Positions 43,853 through 53,778 are shown, numbered from the stretch's first letter. The stretch: 64,000 nucleotides of DNA from Myxococcus dinghuensis (GCF_024198235.1 NZ_JAKCFB010000003.1:310001-374000); one strand, 5' to 3'. The notes: generated by a model not told the origin, from the letters alone. Numbers and translations: made by a program.

Positions 43853-45043
43853 TCAGCGACCGTCGTGGTAGCAGAAGCCGTAGCCGCGATCCCCGCCGCC
43901 ACCGACCAGCGGGTAGTAGATGTAGCCCAGCTCCTCGCCGGGGCCACAGTCCGAGCGGGCGCGCGCATAGCGGTGGCAGGTCGCGCCCTGCGGGCCCGCG
44001 GCGCCGTCCGGATCGAAGCACGTCCCACGGGCGCCCTCGACGCCGCAGAACTCGGTGAAGGACTGGCTGCACGGCTCGCCGATGAGCGCCGTGTCGAACG
44101 CGAAGCCGAACGGCTCGAGGACGGCCTGCTCGATGCACAAGCCGTAGACACCGCAGATGGTGCCCGAGGGGCAGCCCGGGTTGGCGGCCATGTAGTCACA
44201 CGTCTTGAGGCACTGGGCGTCGTCGCTCACCAGGTCGGTACAGGCGAAGCCCTGCTTGCAGTCCGTGGTGGCGAGGGCGTACTCGCCGTCGCCCGGCGTG
44301 GCGGTACACGCCTCGCCCTGCGTCTTGGTCCCCAGCGCGCGCTGGAGGGTGCCGTCGGTGGCCGCGTAGTCGTCGGCGACACACGCGGTGCCCGGCAGGT
44401 TCGACGTCAGCGAGCCCTGGCGCGGATCACACCCGCCGGGACGCACGGTGTTCCACGTCGCGAAGCGGATCCACCGGCACTCGCCGCCCGGCACCACCGC
44501 GGAGCCCGTGTAGGGACCGGACGTGGGAGTGGCCACCACGGACTCGCGCAGCACCACGTTCGACAGCGCGCCAATGGTCTGCTGCGCCGAGACCTGCAGC
44601 GCGAGCAGCAGCGCGCCCGACTCCGCGACGAACAGCTTCTGCGCGGACGTGCCGATGTCCTGGTAGCCGACGACACACTGGTCGCAGGTGAAGGTGTTGG
44701 CCCCACCCTGGGCCAGGTCATACAGGCCCGGGTGCGTCTTCATGTCCAGGCGGATGCGGACTTCGTCCCGCGTCGCGTTGCCGCCGAAGTTCACGAGGTC
44801 GCCACGGAACGTCGGCTGACGCTCGTACTGCACCGGCGTCAGCTCGATGCCGTTGTACAGCTCCCCCATCGAGACCTCCGTGCAGCCCGCAGGAGGATTC
44901 AGGAAGCGCGCCTCCTGCTCGACCGCGGAGATCTCCGCCTGCTCCGGCGCCGGAGCGGGCGCCGGCTCCTTCGCCTCCTGACCACAGCCCACGAGCCCCG
45001 TGAGGAGCACCACACCCCATCCCAAACCGTTCACCGACTTCAT
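43853..45043 (-). CDS. Cys-rich lipoprotein of unknown function
   Basis: 396 aa from ATG 45043, preceded by GGAGAGTGG. Lipobox TGLVGC. A Pro/Ala/Glu linker leads to a beta-rich domain (MGELYNGIELTPVQYERQPTFRG is split by loops) and a Cys-rich second half (TCDQCVVGYQD, GSLTSNLPGTACVADD, CGPGEELGYIYYP). Similar to other Cys-rich myxobacterial lipoproteins; no enzymatic motif. The gene has a 7-bp palindromic repeat upstream (45248-45263). Confidence 0.75.
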   Translation of the reverse strand: MKSVNGLGWGVVLLTGLVGCGQEAKEPAPAPAPEQAEISAVEQEARFLNPPAGCTEVSMGELYNGIELTPVQYERQPTFRGDLVNFGGNATRDEVRIRLDMKTHPGLYDLAQGGANTFTCDQCVVGYQDIGTSAQKLFVAESGALLLALQVSAQQTIGALSNVVLRESVVATPTSGPYTGSAVVPGGECRWIRFATWNTVRPGGCDPRQGSLTSNLPGTACVADDYAATDGTLQRALGTKTQGEACTATPGDGEYALATTDCKQGFACTDLVSDDAQCLKTCDYMAANPGCPSGTICGVYGLCIEQAVLEPFGFAFDTALIGEPCSQSFTEFCGVEGARGTCFDPDGAAGPQGATCHRYARARSDCGPGEELGYIYYPLVGGGGDRGYGFCYHDGR

Positions 45044-45247
45044 CTTCCACTCTCCGTTGCATGCGGCCACGCCCCACGGCGCGGCCCCCAGGCGACCCTG
45101 GTGACGTTGGATTTGATGCAGTCGAGTGACAGATGCACCCACATCCGCATTACCGGCCCGACGGACGCGAGGCTCCTCGGCACGGGGTGCCGCCCGACCT
45201 GCACACCCGCTGAACGGAAATCCCGGAGAAATGTCGCAAACACGCAC

Positions 45248-45263
45248 ACGCGAAAATTCGCGT
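45248..45263. promoter_or_regulatory. Inverted repeat ahead of the lipoprotein gene
   Basis: ACGCGAA and TTCGCGT (7 bp, perfect) around AA, 205 bp upstream of the lipoprotein start on the minus strand and 42 bp after the stop of the preceding gene. A transcription-factor site or weak terminator. Confidence 0.4.
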
Positions 45264-45304
45264 ATCGGAGGTGCGCGCAATGATGCGTGCGGGCGGCGCG
45301 CCGG

Positions 45305-45691
45305 TCACGTCGAGGATGCCCGGTAGGCGTCGAAGGACCGGGTCGCGGAGGGCTGGAGCTGGAGCCGCGGCATCCCCGAGCCCACGTCGAAGCGGACGAC
45401 GTCGAGGAGGAAGCAGGCGTTGTCGTGCGTGCGCGACCAGCCCTCCGACCCGGGGATGCGCAGAGGAGGATGGAAGGGCCGGAATGGGAGCACGGGCACG
45501 AGGTAGAGCCCGCGCGCGTCGCCGCCTACGACGAGACACGACCGGTAGTCGATCCATCCGACCCGGCCCCAGCCCCCCGCGCCGCAACGAGGCTGGCGCC
45601 GGGCCAGGCGGCTCCAACCACTCGCTCTGGACAGGACGAACGCGACGAGGAGGATGGAGCCCACGAGCAGCGCCGCGAGGCCCCAGCGCAT
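45305..45691 (-). CDS. Small membrane-anchored hypothetical protein
   Basis: 128 aa. One N-terminal transmembrane segment (GLAALLVGSILLVAFVL), then a soluble part with WGRVGWIDYRSC and repeated Trp/Arg. No family recognised. It lies 28 bp downstream of the ChaN-like lipoprotein gene on the same strand, so the two probably share a transcript. Confidence 0.6.
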   Translation of the reverse strand: MRWGLAALLVGSILLVAFVLSRASGWSRLARRQPRCGAGGWGRVGWIDYRSCLVVGGDARGLYLVPVLPFRPFHPPLRIPGSEGWSRTHDNACFLLDVVRFDVGSGMPRLQLQPSATRSFDAYRASST

Positions 45692-45719
45692 CCACGACTC
45701 ATCGATGGTGAACCGGCGT

Positions 45720-47258
45720 TCATCGACCGGGAGGAACCCCCACCCCGGCGAGCTTCCAGCCTTCGTCCGGTGCCGGATGGACGGAGTTGTCGTCCGCCCC
45801 GGGCCGGCCCAGCCCGCGTTGCACCGCCGGAGCGGAGGCGTTCACCGGGCCCACATAGAAGACGCCGTGGTAGCCGTCGGCGCTCCTCGACTCCCACGTG
45901 TGGACGAAGAAGCGATTGCCGTTGTCCTTGCCCTTCGCGTCGCGAACGCCGCAGTCCAGCCGGTCCTTCACACCCTGGTCGTCCACGGCGCAGATCCACG
46001 CCGAGCCGCTGTCGTACGCCATGTCCAGCGACACCACCTCGTCCAGCCGGTCATCCAGCAGCAGCCCCATGGGGCGGTAGGCCTTGTCCCAGGGAAGCCC
46101 CTTGCGGGTCCGGGAGTGGATGTTGCCGGACAGGACCACGTAGAAGCGCTCCGGCGCGGACTCCACCTGGTGGGCCACCGTCGCCGCCATCGCGACCTCT
46201 CGCTGCTGGCCGTTGTCCTTCGGGTGGTCGAACACGAAGACGTCCACGTCGACGCCGCGCGAGCGCAGCACCCGCAACTGCTCCAGCATGTTCGCCACGG
46301 CCTCACTGCCGCGACCATCCGGGAAGGGATTGCGCCAGAAGGGAGCGTCCATCAACTTCAACCAGTCCTCCTCCGTGCCCGCGCTGTCCACGAAGGTGTC
46401 CAGACGTGCCTGGCTCTCCAGGGGCAGCTCCAGCCCGACCGTCACCGGAGTTCCGGCCACCGCCGCCTGACAGGCGGCCTGCGCCACGAAGCGCGGGACC
46501 TCGCGTGTGCCGTGCAGCTCCCCCAGGAGCATCACCCGCCCGGGCTTCACCTGCTTGCCCAGCCCGAGGATGGGAAGCCCGCACTCCACCGCGGCCTGGG
46601 ATGGCGCCTCCTTCGCCGTCGGCGCCTTGGCCACCTGTACCGGCTTGGGCGCGTTCTCCTCCTTCGCCAGACGCGGCGACAGGTCGCGGAACACGCGCCA
46701 CTCCATCAACAGGTCTCGCTGCCCCTGGGCGGACTCCATGAAGAAGGAGGTCTCGCCCTTGGGCGAGTCGATGACCGCCTCCCAGTCATCCGGAGACGTG
46801 ATGGGTTGACTGAAGCCGGCCTCGGTGGTCGGCGTTTCGGCGGAACAACCACCGCCCCCCATCCCCCCCTTCTTCTCCACGCACAGCGCCCGGGTGGTGC
46901 TCCAGTCCAGCTCCTTGCCCGGCTCGGACAGCGCCTTGTTCTGGCTCTTGGTGATGCGGAAGATCTGCAGCTTGCTGGACGTGGGCGTCTCCCGGCGACC
47001 CACGACCATGTAGCGGTGCCAGAAGCCCGACACCTTCGAACCGCCGAACTCCTGCCGCCACTCGGTCTGAAGGACCCTGCTGCCCTCATCCTCGCGGAAG
47101 GGCAGCTCGTTCCGGGTGAAGAAGCCCCGGACCTCCGGCCACATCTCCTCGAGCGGTCGGTCGTAGATCGCCTCCCGATCCGGATACGACAGGTCGTTGC
47201 GATGGGCCGCACATCCCATCAAGGCCAGGCACGACATCAAGGACACCCACAGGCGCAT
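45720..47258 (-). CDS. Lipoprotein with BamC-like N-terminal and ChaN-like C-terminal domain
   Basis: 512 aa with lipobox LMGC. Residues ~30-130 resemble BamC/NlpB domains (RPLEEMWPEVRGFFTRNELP, VLQTEWRQEFGG). A linker follows, then a ChaN-like haem-binding/TraB-type domain (VMLLGELHGTREV, VTVGLELPL, LSGNIHSRTRKG), with the GELHG and GNxH motifs of the ChaN/erythromycin-esterase-like family. A BamC-like plus ChaN-like fusion on one lipoprotein is uncommon as far as I know. Probably acts at the outer membrane. Followed by a small membrane protein. Confidence 0.75.
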   Translation of the reverse strand: MRLWVSLMSCLALMGCAAHRNDLSYPDREAIYDRPLEEMWPEVRGFFTRNELPFREDEGSRVLQTEWRQEFGGSKVSGFWHRYMVVGRRETPTSSKLQIFRITKSQNKALSEPGKELDWSTTRALCVEKKGGMGGGGCSAETPTTEAGFSQPITSPDDWEAVIDSPKGETSFFMESAQGQRDLLMEWRVFRDLSPRLAKEENAPKPVQVAKAPTAKEAPSQAAVECGLPILGLGKQVKPGRVMLLGELHGTREVPRFVAQAACQAAVAGTPVTVGLELPLESQARLDTFVDSAGTEEDWLKLMDAPFWRNPFPDGRGSEAVANMLEQLRVLRSRGVDVDVFVFDHPKDNGQQREVAMAATVAHQVESAPERFYVVLSGNIHSRTRKGLPWDKAYRPMGLLLDDRLDEVVSLDMAYDSGSAWICAVDDQGVKDRLDCGVRDAKGKDNGNRFFVHTWESRSADGYHGVFYVGPVNASAPAVQRGLGRPGADDNSVHPAPDEGWKLAGVGVPPGR

Positions 47259-47412
47259 CGTTCCTCCACGGGTCGGACGACGTCATGGGTAACGATGCAA
47301 CCCAGGCGGGATATCGCGGGCCATGTCTCGTTCCGAGGGCATGGCCCGTTCGCGCTCGGAGCCGTCTCACGGCGGGGGGCTCACGCCGGCCACCCGCCGG
47401 GCCGGCCCCACC

Positions 47413-47856
47413 TCAGCGCGCGGTGCCCTGGCACCAGCCGAAGCTGCTGCAGGTGCGGCGGCCGTCACACTGACACGAGGAGTTGCAGCGATTGGGGCCC
47501 TGGGGATTCCAGGCCTCGTTCCAGTAGTACTGCGGACTGGTGCAACTCACCGGCGGCCGCGCGACGCCTTGGCACCAGCCGAAGCTGCTGCAGGTGCGCA
47601 TGCCGTCGCAGTCACAGGAGTTGGAGCAACGGTTCGGCCCCCGAGGATTGCGGGCCTCGTCATGGTAGTAGTTGTAGGCCTTGCAGTTCTGGAGTTCCTG
47701 CTCGGAGACCTCCAGCGACGCCTCCTCCGGCAGGGAGGACTCGAGCCCCTCGCTCCCCGCCTCGGGAGCCCCGGCGCCACACCCCGCGCCGAGCACCAGG
47801 GACAACGACGTCAACGACAGCACCATGCACTGGACGACGAAACGACGAAAAGCCAC
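47413..47856 (-). CDS. Lipoprotein with two Cys-rich repeats
   Basis: 147 aa from GTG 47856 (GGGGG 7 bp upstream); a TTG at 47868 has no binding site. Lipobox LGAGC. A Glu/Ser linker leads to two copies of a Cys-rich unit, NPRGPNRCSNSCDCDGMRTC then SSFGWCQG, and NPQGPNRCNSSCQCDGRRTC then SSFGWCQG, with six Cys and conserved aromatic residues. Likely disulphide-bonded surface module. A sigma-54-like element with mismatches lies upstream. Confidence 0.75.
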   Translation of the reverse strand: MAFRRFVVQCMVLSLTSLSLVLGAGCGAGAPEAGSEGLESSLPEEASLEVSEQELQNCKAYNYYHDEARNPRGPNRCSNSCDCDGMRTCSSFGWCQGVARPPVSCTSPQYYWNEAWNPQGPNRCNSSCQCDGRRTCSSFGWCQGTAR

Positions 47857-47928
47857 GGCAACCCCCAATGGAATACAGACACGCCCGGCTCAAACCAGAC
47901 GCGGCCTCGTAATTCAGGAAGCAGGGCA

Positions 47929-47943
47929 GCGGCAATCGTCCCA
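47929..47943 (-). promoter_or_regulatory. Weak sigma-54-like element upstream of the Cys-rich lipoprotein
   Basis: TGGGACGATTGCCGC: TGGgACG at -24 (one mismatch), GC at -12, ten bases between GG and GC, but no TT at -12. Predicted start is about 60 nt before the GTG. Confidence 0.3.
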
Positions 47944-47980
47944 GCCCCGAGCGACGGATTGTGGATGCTGGCAACGTCGC

Positions 47981-50725
47981 TCAGAGCACCTTCACGGCCT
48001 TCACCATGTCGGGGGACAGCTCCTCGTGCGGGACGATGCTGAAGCCCAGGCCCTTGCTGACGCCCTGCATGGCGCGGTTGCCCGCGAGGATGTCCGCGAC
48101 GATGCGTCGCATGCCCCAGTCGCGTCCCACCTCCACCAGCCGGCGCAGCATCTCCGACCCGAGCCCCTGGTGCTGGACCTGGTCGCTGATGAGGATGGCG
48201 AACTCCGCGTCCGACGTGCCCCGCAACCGCGTCAGGCGCCCCACGCCGATGATGTTGCCGTCCCGCTGCTCCGCCACCAGCGCCAGCTCCCGCGCGTAGT
48301 CGTTGAAGCAGATGCGCGACAGGCGCTCGTGGGCCACGCGCGTGCTCAACTGCATCAGCCCCGCATACCGCATGAACACCGTCTGCTCCGACAGGGTCCG
48401 GTGGAAACGCTCCATCTTCGGCTCGTCCTCCGGTCGGATGGGGCGCAGGAGCAGCTCCTCCCCGTTCTTCATCCGGAACGGCGCCACGTACTGCTGCGGG
48501 TACGGCGCGATGGCCAGCCGGGGCAACTGCGCCTCCGTCACCGACGCCGGATGCAGCACCACCCGCGCGTCCAGCGCGAGCAGGCGCTCCGGAGAGGCCA
48601 GCAGTGGGTTGATGTCGATCTCCCTGACGAACCGCTGCTCCACCACCAACCGGCTGAAGCGCACCATCAGCCGCTCCAGCTCCTTCAGGTCCACGGGCCT
48701 GCTGCCCCGCACGCCCTGGAGCGCGGTGTAGATGCGCGTCTGCTCCATCATCCGCCGCGCCAGGGTGGTGTTCAGCGGCGGCAGCCCCAACGCCCGGTCC
48801 TTGAACACCTCCACCAGCGTCCCGCCCGTGCCGAACAGCAACACCGGTCCGAACTGCGGGTCCGGGCTGCTCCCGATGATGAGCTCCTGGCCCCCCAGCC
48901 GCACCATGGGCTGCACGGTGACCCCGTCGAACGCCTCCGCCTTCCCGGCCGCGGCGAGCGACTCCCGGATGCCCCGGAATGCCGCGCGCACGGCGTCCAC
49001 GTCCACGAGGTTCAGCCGCACGCCCCCCACGTCCGTCTTGTGCGTCACCGTGAGCGAGTGGAGCTTGAGCACCACCGGGAAGCCGAGCGACTCGGCCTCC
49101 GCGACGGCCGCGTCCTCCGTGGTGGCCAGCCGCGTCTCCACCGTGGGAATCCCGTAGGCCGCGAGGAGCTGCTTCGACTCGTACTCCGTCAGCAGCGTGC
49201 GCCCCGCCGCCCGCGCCGAGTCCACGAGCCGGTGCGCCGCGTCCTGGCCCCCCGCGGGCTCCTCCGCCAGCGTGGGCGTCTCGTAGAGCCCGGCGAGGTT
49301 GTACGTGTAGCGCCACATGTAATTGAAGATGCGCGCCGCCGTGTCCGGATAGTTGAAGGTGGGGATGCCCGCGTCGTTGAGGATGCGCTCGCCCGCGGCC
49401 ACCTCCGAGCCCCCCATCCAACTGGCCAGCACGGGCTTGCCCAGGCCCTTCGCGTAGGGCTTGAGCCGGTCCGCGGTCTGCGTGGGCTCCGTCATGTCCT
49501 GCGGCGTGAGGATGACCAGCAGGCCGTCGCTGTTCGGGTCCTTCCCCGCGACCTCCAACGCCTTCGCGTAGCGCTCCGGGTCCGCGTCGCCCAGCACGTC
49601 GACGGGGTTGCCGTGGCTCCACTGCGGCGGCAGGAACGCGTCCAGCGCCTTGCGGGTCTCGTCGCCCAGCACCGCCAGCTCGCCCATGCCGGAGACCAGC
49701 GCGTCCGTGGCGAGCACGCCCGGGCCCCCCGCGTTGGTGAGCACCGTGAGCCGGCGCCCCGCGGGCCTCGGCTGCCGGGCCAGCGTCTCCGCCATGTAGA
49801 AGAGGTCGGAGATGGAGTCCACGCGCAGCACGCCCGAGCGGCGGAACGCGGCGGTGAGCACCTCGTCGCTGCCCGTCAACGTCCCCGTGTGGGAGGCCGC
49901 GGCCTTCGCCGCCTGCGCGGTGCGGCCGGCCTTGATGACGATGATGGGCTTGGTCAGCGCCACCTCGCGCGCGGCCGACAGGAAGGCCCGCGCGTCGCCG
50001 ATGGACTCCATGTACAGCAGGATGGAGCGCGTGAGCGGGTCATCCGCCAGGTAGTCGATGAGGTCGCCCCAGCCCACGTCGAGCATCGACCCCACCGACA
50101 CGAAGGCGCTGAAGCCCACCGACTCCCGCAGGCTCCAGTCGAGGATGGCCGTGAGGAGCGCGCCGCTCTGGCTGATGAAGGCCACGTTGCCCGGCCGCGC
50201 CATGGACCCGGCGAAGGTGGCGTTGAAGCCCGTGGGGGGCCGCATCACCCCCAGGCAGTTGGGGCCGATGATGCGGATGCGCGCCTGCTGGGCAATCTGG
50301 AGGATCTCCGCCTCCAGTCGCGCACCCTCCGGTCCCGTCTCCTTGAAGCCCGCGGAGATGATGATGGCGCCCTGGACGCCCACCTCCGCGCATTCACGGA
50401 TGACGTCCGGCACGGCCGGCGCGGGCGTGACGACCACCGCCAGGTCCACCGGCTCCGGCAGCGAGCGCAGCGACGGCCACGCGCGGATGCCGAGCACGTT
50501 CTGCCGCTTCGGGTTGATGGGATAGACGGTGCCGCCGAAGGGATTGCTGATGAGGTTCCACAGCACCGTGCGCCCCACGCTGCCCGGTCGCTCGCTGGCC
50601 CCCACCACCGCCACCGCGCGCGGTTTGAAGAGGACGTCCAGGGGCTGACGCGTGTGCTGCTGGTGCAGCACGTTGTACGAGGGGTCCGTCTTCCGGGGGC
50701 CAGGGCCAGGCGCGCGAGAGTCCAT
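47981..50725 (-). CDS. PatZ-type protein: NDP-forming acyl-CoA synthetase domains with GNAT domain
   Basis: 914 aa from ATG 50725. N-terminal CoA-binding domain ([19 protein letters not shown]), succinyl-CoA-synthetase-like ligase region ([47 protein letters not shown]), an ATP-grasp domain ([30 protein letters not shown]), and a C-terminal GNAT domain ([24 protein letters not shown]). This is the layout of the protein lysine acetyltransferase Pat, which acetylates and turns off acetyl-CoA synthetase. The synthetase part may be regulatory or active; not decided here. Confidence 0.9.
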   Translation of the reverse strand: MDSRAPGPGPRKTDPSYNVLHQQHTRQPLDVLFKPRAVAVVGASERPGSVGRTVLWNLISNPFGGTVYPINPKRQNVLGIRAWPSLRSLPEPVDLAVVVTPAPAVPDVIRECAEVGVQGAIIISAGFKETGPEGARLEAEILQIAQQARIRIIGPNCLGVMRPPTGFNATFAGSMARPGNVAFISQSGALLTAILDWSLRESVGFSAFVSVGSMLDVGWGDLIDYLADDPLTRSILLYMESIGDARAFLSAAREVALTKPIIVIKAGRTAQAAKAAASHTGTLTGSDEVLTAAFRRSGVLRVDSISDLFYMAETLARQPRPAGRRLTVLTNAGGPGVLATDALVSGMGELAVLGDETRKALDAFLPPQWSHGNPVDVLGDADPERYAKALEVAGKDPNSDGLLVILTPQDMTEPTQTADRLKPYAKGLGKPVLASWMGGSEVAAGERILNDAGIPTFNYPDTAARIFNYMWRYTYNLAGLYETPTLAEEPAGGQDAAHRLVDSARAAGRTLLTEYESKQLLAAYGIPTVETRLATTEDAAVAEAESLGFPVVLKLHSLTVTHKTDVGGVRLNLVDVDAVRAAFRGIRESLAAAGKAEAFDGVTVQPMVRLGGQELIIGSSPDPQFGPVLLFGTGGTLVEVFKDRALGLPPLNTTLARRMMEQTRIYTALQGVRGSRPVDLKELERLMVRFSRLVVEQRFVREIDINPLLASPERLLALDARVVLHPASVTEAQLPRLAIAPYPQQYVAPFRMKNGEELLLRPIRPEDEPKMERFHRTLSEQTVFMRYAGLMQLSTRVAHERLSRICFNDYARELALVAEQRDGNIIGVGRLTRLRGTSDAEFAILISDQVQHQGLGSEMLRRLVEVGRDWGMRRIVADILAGNRAMQGVSKGLGFSIVPHEELSPDMVKAVKVL

Positions 50726-50807
50726 GCGAAGCCCGTGTTTGAAACGCCCCGTGCTCGCACGCAAGCCCCACCGTTCCCGACAGTGAGGCAACGGTCACGA
50801 CGGCGTG

Positions 50808-51533
50808 TCAGTCCAGGCCGGCCTTCCCCAGCGACCAGTAGGCCTTCACCTTCTGGCCCGCCACCACCGCGTCGCCCGAGCGCAGCCGTCCTCGCAGCGA
50901 CTGGATGGCCTGCGCCCGCCCCGTCATGACCAGGTGCGCACGCGGCTGGCGGCCCAGGGCCTCGCGAAGCCTCGCCTCCAACTCCGGCAGGTGCGCGTCC
51001 GAATCGCGCCGGGCCACCACGAACGCCTCGCCCAGGCCCAGCTCGGCCAGCACGGCGGTCGACTCCTGGGGCGAGGACACCTCGAAGACGAACTCCGCGC
51101 TCCTCGCGTCGGGGCGGAGGGCGCGCAGCGTGTGCGCGACGGCGAACGACGTCTCGTCGCCGAAGAGCACCACCGGCCCGGAGAGCGACTCGAGCGCCAG
51201 CGTGCCCCGAGGCCCGAAGAACCGGCAGCGGTCCCCCACCTTCACCGTGCGCCCCCACCGCGCCCCCGGACCGTCGCCGTGCAGGTAGACGAGGAACCGC
51301 GTCGCCCCGAGCTGCCGGTCCCACATCAAGGGCGTGTACGTCCGCATCAGCCCCACGTCCGGGAGGTACACCTGCACCTTGTCGCCCGCGCTCCACTCGA
51401 TGTCGCGCAGGGCCTCGCCCACCAGCTCCACCAGGCGGAAGCGCGCGGAGACCTCCCGCACCCGCGCCACCTGTCCCTCCCGGAAGAGGAACCGCCCCAA
51501 CACCCCATTGATGAACGCCAGCCCCGAAGCCAT
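50808..51533 (-). CDS. Flavin reductase-like siderophore-interacting protein (SIP family)
   Basis: 241 aa from ATG 51533. The FAD-binding domain has LMRTYTPLMWD (the RxYTPR-like motif with Leu for Arg), DGPGARWGRTVKVGD and FFGPRGTL, followed by the SIP C-terminal domain (VVLFGDETSFAVAHTL, VMTGRAQAIQSLR). Uses NAD(P)H to reduce ferric siderophores or flavin. Not next to any siderophore gene. Same strand as PatZ-type gene with 82 bp between. Confidence 0.75.
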   Translation of the reverse strand: MASGLAFINGVLGRFLFREGQVARVREVSARFRLVELVGEALRDIEWSAGDKVQVYLPDVGLMRTYTPLMWDRQLGATRFLVYLHGDGPGARWGRTVKVGDRCRFFGPRGTLALESLSGPVVLFGDETSFAVAHTLRALRPDARSAEFVFEVSSPQESTAVLAELGLGEAFVVARRDSDAHLPELEARLREALGRQPRAHLVMTGRAQAIQSLRGRLRSGDAVVAGQKVKAYWSLGKAGLD

Positions 51534-51658
51534 TCCTCGCGCTCCCGCCGAAGGGGTGGCGCAGCCCACCCGGTTCGTGGAGGGCATCTTCCCCCGTCCC
51601 CGCGCCAGCGGGATGAACACGCGTGACGCGAGGATGAAGAAGTGTGAAGCCGGACGCC

Positions 51659-52558
51659 CTACGCCGCCGACGCGCGCGCCTGGTCGACCGCCGGCTTCAG
51701 GACCTCCCGAGCCCACGTCGCCAGCGCGGTGGCCGTGGTGGTCTCCGCGCTGCGCGACTCCGCGGGGCTCATGCGTCCGTCGTTGTAGGCCCCGAACATC
51801 TCGGTGAACAGGTCCACCATGAACCCGGGCATCCCATATCCCACGAGCGCCTTGCGCGTGTCGTCCATGCCCACCTGCACGTAGCGCACGGGGCGGCCGA
51901 GCGCCTCCGAGAGGATGGCCGCCACCTCCGTGTAGGTCACGTCCGCCGCGCCGTGGATGCCCACGATGCGGTGCCCCTTCCACGCCCCGTCGAGCAGCAC
52001 GTCCGCCGCCTTGCGCGCGATGTCCGCCACGGCCACGAAGGGCGTCTTCCGGTCCGCCTGCAGGGGCATGAACAGCGAGTCCGCGCTCGCCAGCGACGGC
52101 ACCTCCCGCAGGAGGTTCTCCATGAAGTAGCCCGGACGGAGGATGGTGACGTCCGCCAGCTCCGCCTTGAAGGCCTCCTCCACCGCGAGCAGCCCGCCCA
52201 CCGGGCCCGTGCCCCGACCGTTCTGCGCGCCGATGCTGGACAGCACCACCGCGCGCCGGACGCCGTGCGCCCGCGCCTTGCGGGCCGCCAGCCGCGCGGC
52301 GCCCTCGGACCACGCGAAGAAGTCCGGCCGCGCCGCCGGAGGGGTCAGCCAGAACACCGCGGTGGCGCCCGCGAAGGCCGCGTCCAGCACCGCCGCGTCG
52401 TCCGTCGAGCCCTCCACCAGCTTCGCGCCCGCCTTCACCAGGTCCGCGACCTTGTCCGCGCTGCGGCTGATGAGGGTGACACGGGCTCCGCCCGCCAAGA
52501 GGTGCCGCACCAGGGGACGACCGATGTTTCCGTTCGGGGTGTTGATGACGATGCTCAT
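51659..52558 (-). CDS. NmrA-like NAD(P)-binding protein
   Basis: 299 aa from ATG 52558. The N-terminal Rossmann motif reads TPNGNIGRPLVRHLLAGG with NxGxxG-like spacing, then VTLISRSADKV, VVLSSIGAQNGRG, and ILRPGYFMENLL, typical of the NmrA/quinone reductase 2-like subgroup. May act as redox sensor or reductase. It is divergent from a LysR gene (52640), with repeated TCATGA sites in between. Confidence 0.85.
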   Translation of the reverse strand: MSIVINTPNGNIGRPLVRHLLAGGARVTLISRSADKVADLVKAGAKLVEGSTDDAAVLDAAFAGATAVFWLTPPAARPDFFAWSEGAARLAARKARAHGVRRAVVLSSIGAQNGRGTGPVGGLLAVEEAFKAELADVTILRPGYFMENLLREVPSLASADSLFMPLQADRKTPFVAVADIARKAADVLLDGAWKGHRIVGIHGAADVTYTEVAAILSEALGRPVRYVQVGMDDTRKALVGYGMPGFMVDLFTEMFGAYNDGRMSPAESRSAETTTATALATWAREVLKPAVDQARASAA

Positions 52559-52587
52559 GACCAGCTCCAGAGGACTGCGAGATGGCG

Positions 52588-52635
52588 TCATGGTGTTCCC
52601 CGCCACATCATGAGACCACTGCATGTTATTCATGA
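52588..52635. promoter_or_regulatory. Repeated TCATGA sites in the NmrA/LysR intergenic region
   Basis: TCATGA palindromes at 52608-52613 and 52630-52635 are 22 bp apart, with a related TCATGG at 52588-52593. The spacing of about two helical turns suits binding of a LysR tetramer. They lie within the 81-bp gap between the two starts. Confidence 0.4.
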
Positions 52636-52639
52636 GCAC

Positions 52640-53698
52640 ATGAGCAAGGCACATATAGGCCGGAAGGGCGCTCGCGCCCCCCGTCCCGGGCCGCCCGAGC
52701 CCCGACCTCCGTCCCCCCAGCCGACGAACACCGGCGTGGACCTGGCGGGCATCAACCTCAACCTCGCCGTGGCCTTGGACGCGTTGCTCTCCGAGATGAG
52801 CGTCACCAAGGCCGCGGTGAAGCTGGGCATCACCCAGTCCGCCATGAGCCACACCCTCGCCCAGCTACGGGAGCTGCTGGGGGACGCGCTGCTCATCCGG
52901 GGGCGTGGGGGGATGGTGCGCACCCCACGCGCCGAGCAGCTCGCCACGCCCCTCCATCGCGGACTCTTGGAGGTGCAACGGGCCCTGCGCAACGAATCCG
53001 TCTTCGAGCCCCGCTCCTCGGCGCGGCGCTTCACCCTCGCCTCGGGGGACTACTTCGCCGCCGCGGTGCTGCCGGGACTGTTGGAGCTGCTCGGCGAGGA
53101 GGCGCCCCAGGTGGACCTCATCGTCCGCAACCTCGTGGTGCCCCAGGTCCCCTCCTTGTTGGAGAGCGGGGAGGTGGACATCGTCATCGCCGCCTTCCCC
53201 GAACCCGCCCCCTCGCTGCGGCAGGGAAAGCTGTTTCGCGAGGATTTCGTGTGCGTGGTCCGCCGGGAGCACCCCGTGGTGAAGGACACGCTCGACCTGG
53301 AGACGTACCTGAGCCTGCCCCACGTGCTCATCAGCCCCAAGGGCGAGGGGGCCGGGGCGGTGGACGTGGCGCTCGAGCGCCTGGGCCGCACGCGGCGTAT
53401 CGGCCTGCGGCTCCCCTACTTCCTCACGGCCGCGCTCTCCGTGACACGCGGCAACCACATCCTCACCGCGCCCCGGACGCTCGCCGAGCTGTTCGTCGAC
53501 CTGGGGTCGCTACGCCTGCTGCCGCCCCCCGTCGAGCTGCGCCCGTTCGACGTCTTCCAGGTCTGGCACGAGCGATTCGACGATGACCCGGCGCACCAGT
53601 GGCTCCGGAGCATGGTGAGCCGCGCTGCCGCGGCGCATCATCCCCTCCGCCAACCCCGCGACATTCCTAGGCCCGCCAGCCCCAAACAGGCCCGCTGA
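52640..53698 (+). CDS. LysR-family transcriptional regulator
   Basis: 352 aa from ATG 52640. A disordered, Pro/Arg-rich extension of ~35 residues precedes the HTH (NLAVALDALLSEMSVTKAA, TQSAMSHTLAQLRELLG). The effector domain follows (FTLASGDYFAAAVLPGLLE, GEVDIVIAAFPEP, DFVCVVRREHPVV). Sequence like the NodD/PcpR group. Divergent from the NmrA-like gene, its likely target. Confidence 0.9.
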   Translation: MSKAHIGRKGARAPRPGPPEPRPPSPQPTNTGVDLAGINLNLAVALDALLSEMSVTKAAVKLGITQSAMSHTLAQLRELLGDALLIRGRGGMVRTPRAEQLATPLHRGLLEVQRALRNESVFEPRSSARRFTLASGDYFAAAVLPGLLELLGEEAPQVDLIVRNLVVPQVPSLLESGEVDIVIAAFPEPAPSLRQGKLFREDFVCVVRREHPVVKDTLDLETYLSLPHVLISPKGEGAGAVDVALERLGRTRRIGLRLPYFLTAALSVTRGNHILTAPRTLAELFVDLGSLRLLPPPVELRPFDVFQVWHERFDDDPAHQWLRSMVSRAAAAHHPLRQPRDIPRPASPKQAR

Positions 53699-53778
53699 CG
53701 CCCGCCGACAGGGGCACTGAACACGGATTCACCTGTGGGCGAGCATCCGACGGGCCGACCGGTGTAGGGTGCGACCCT

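Noticed and set aside
47681..50929. A 1082-codon plus-strand frame opposite the PatZ-type gene
   Set aside because: Shadow of the minus-strand gene; no recognisable motif.
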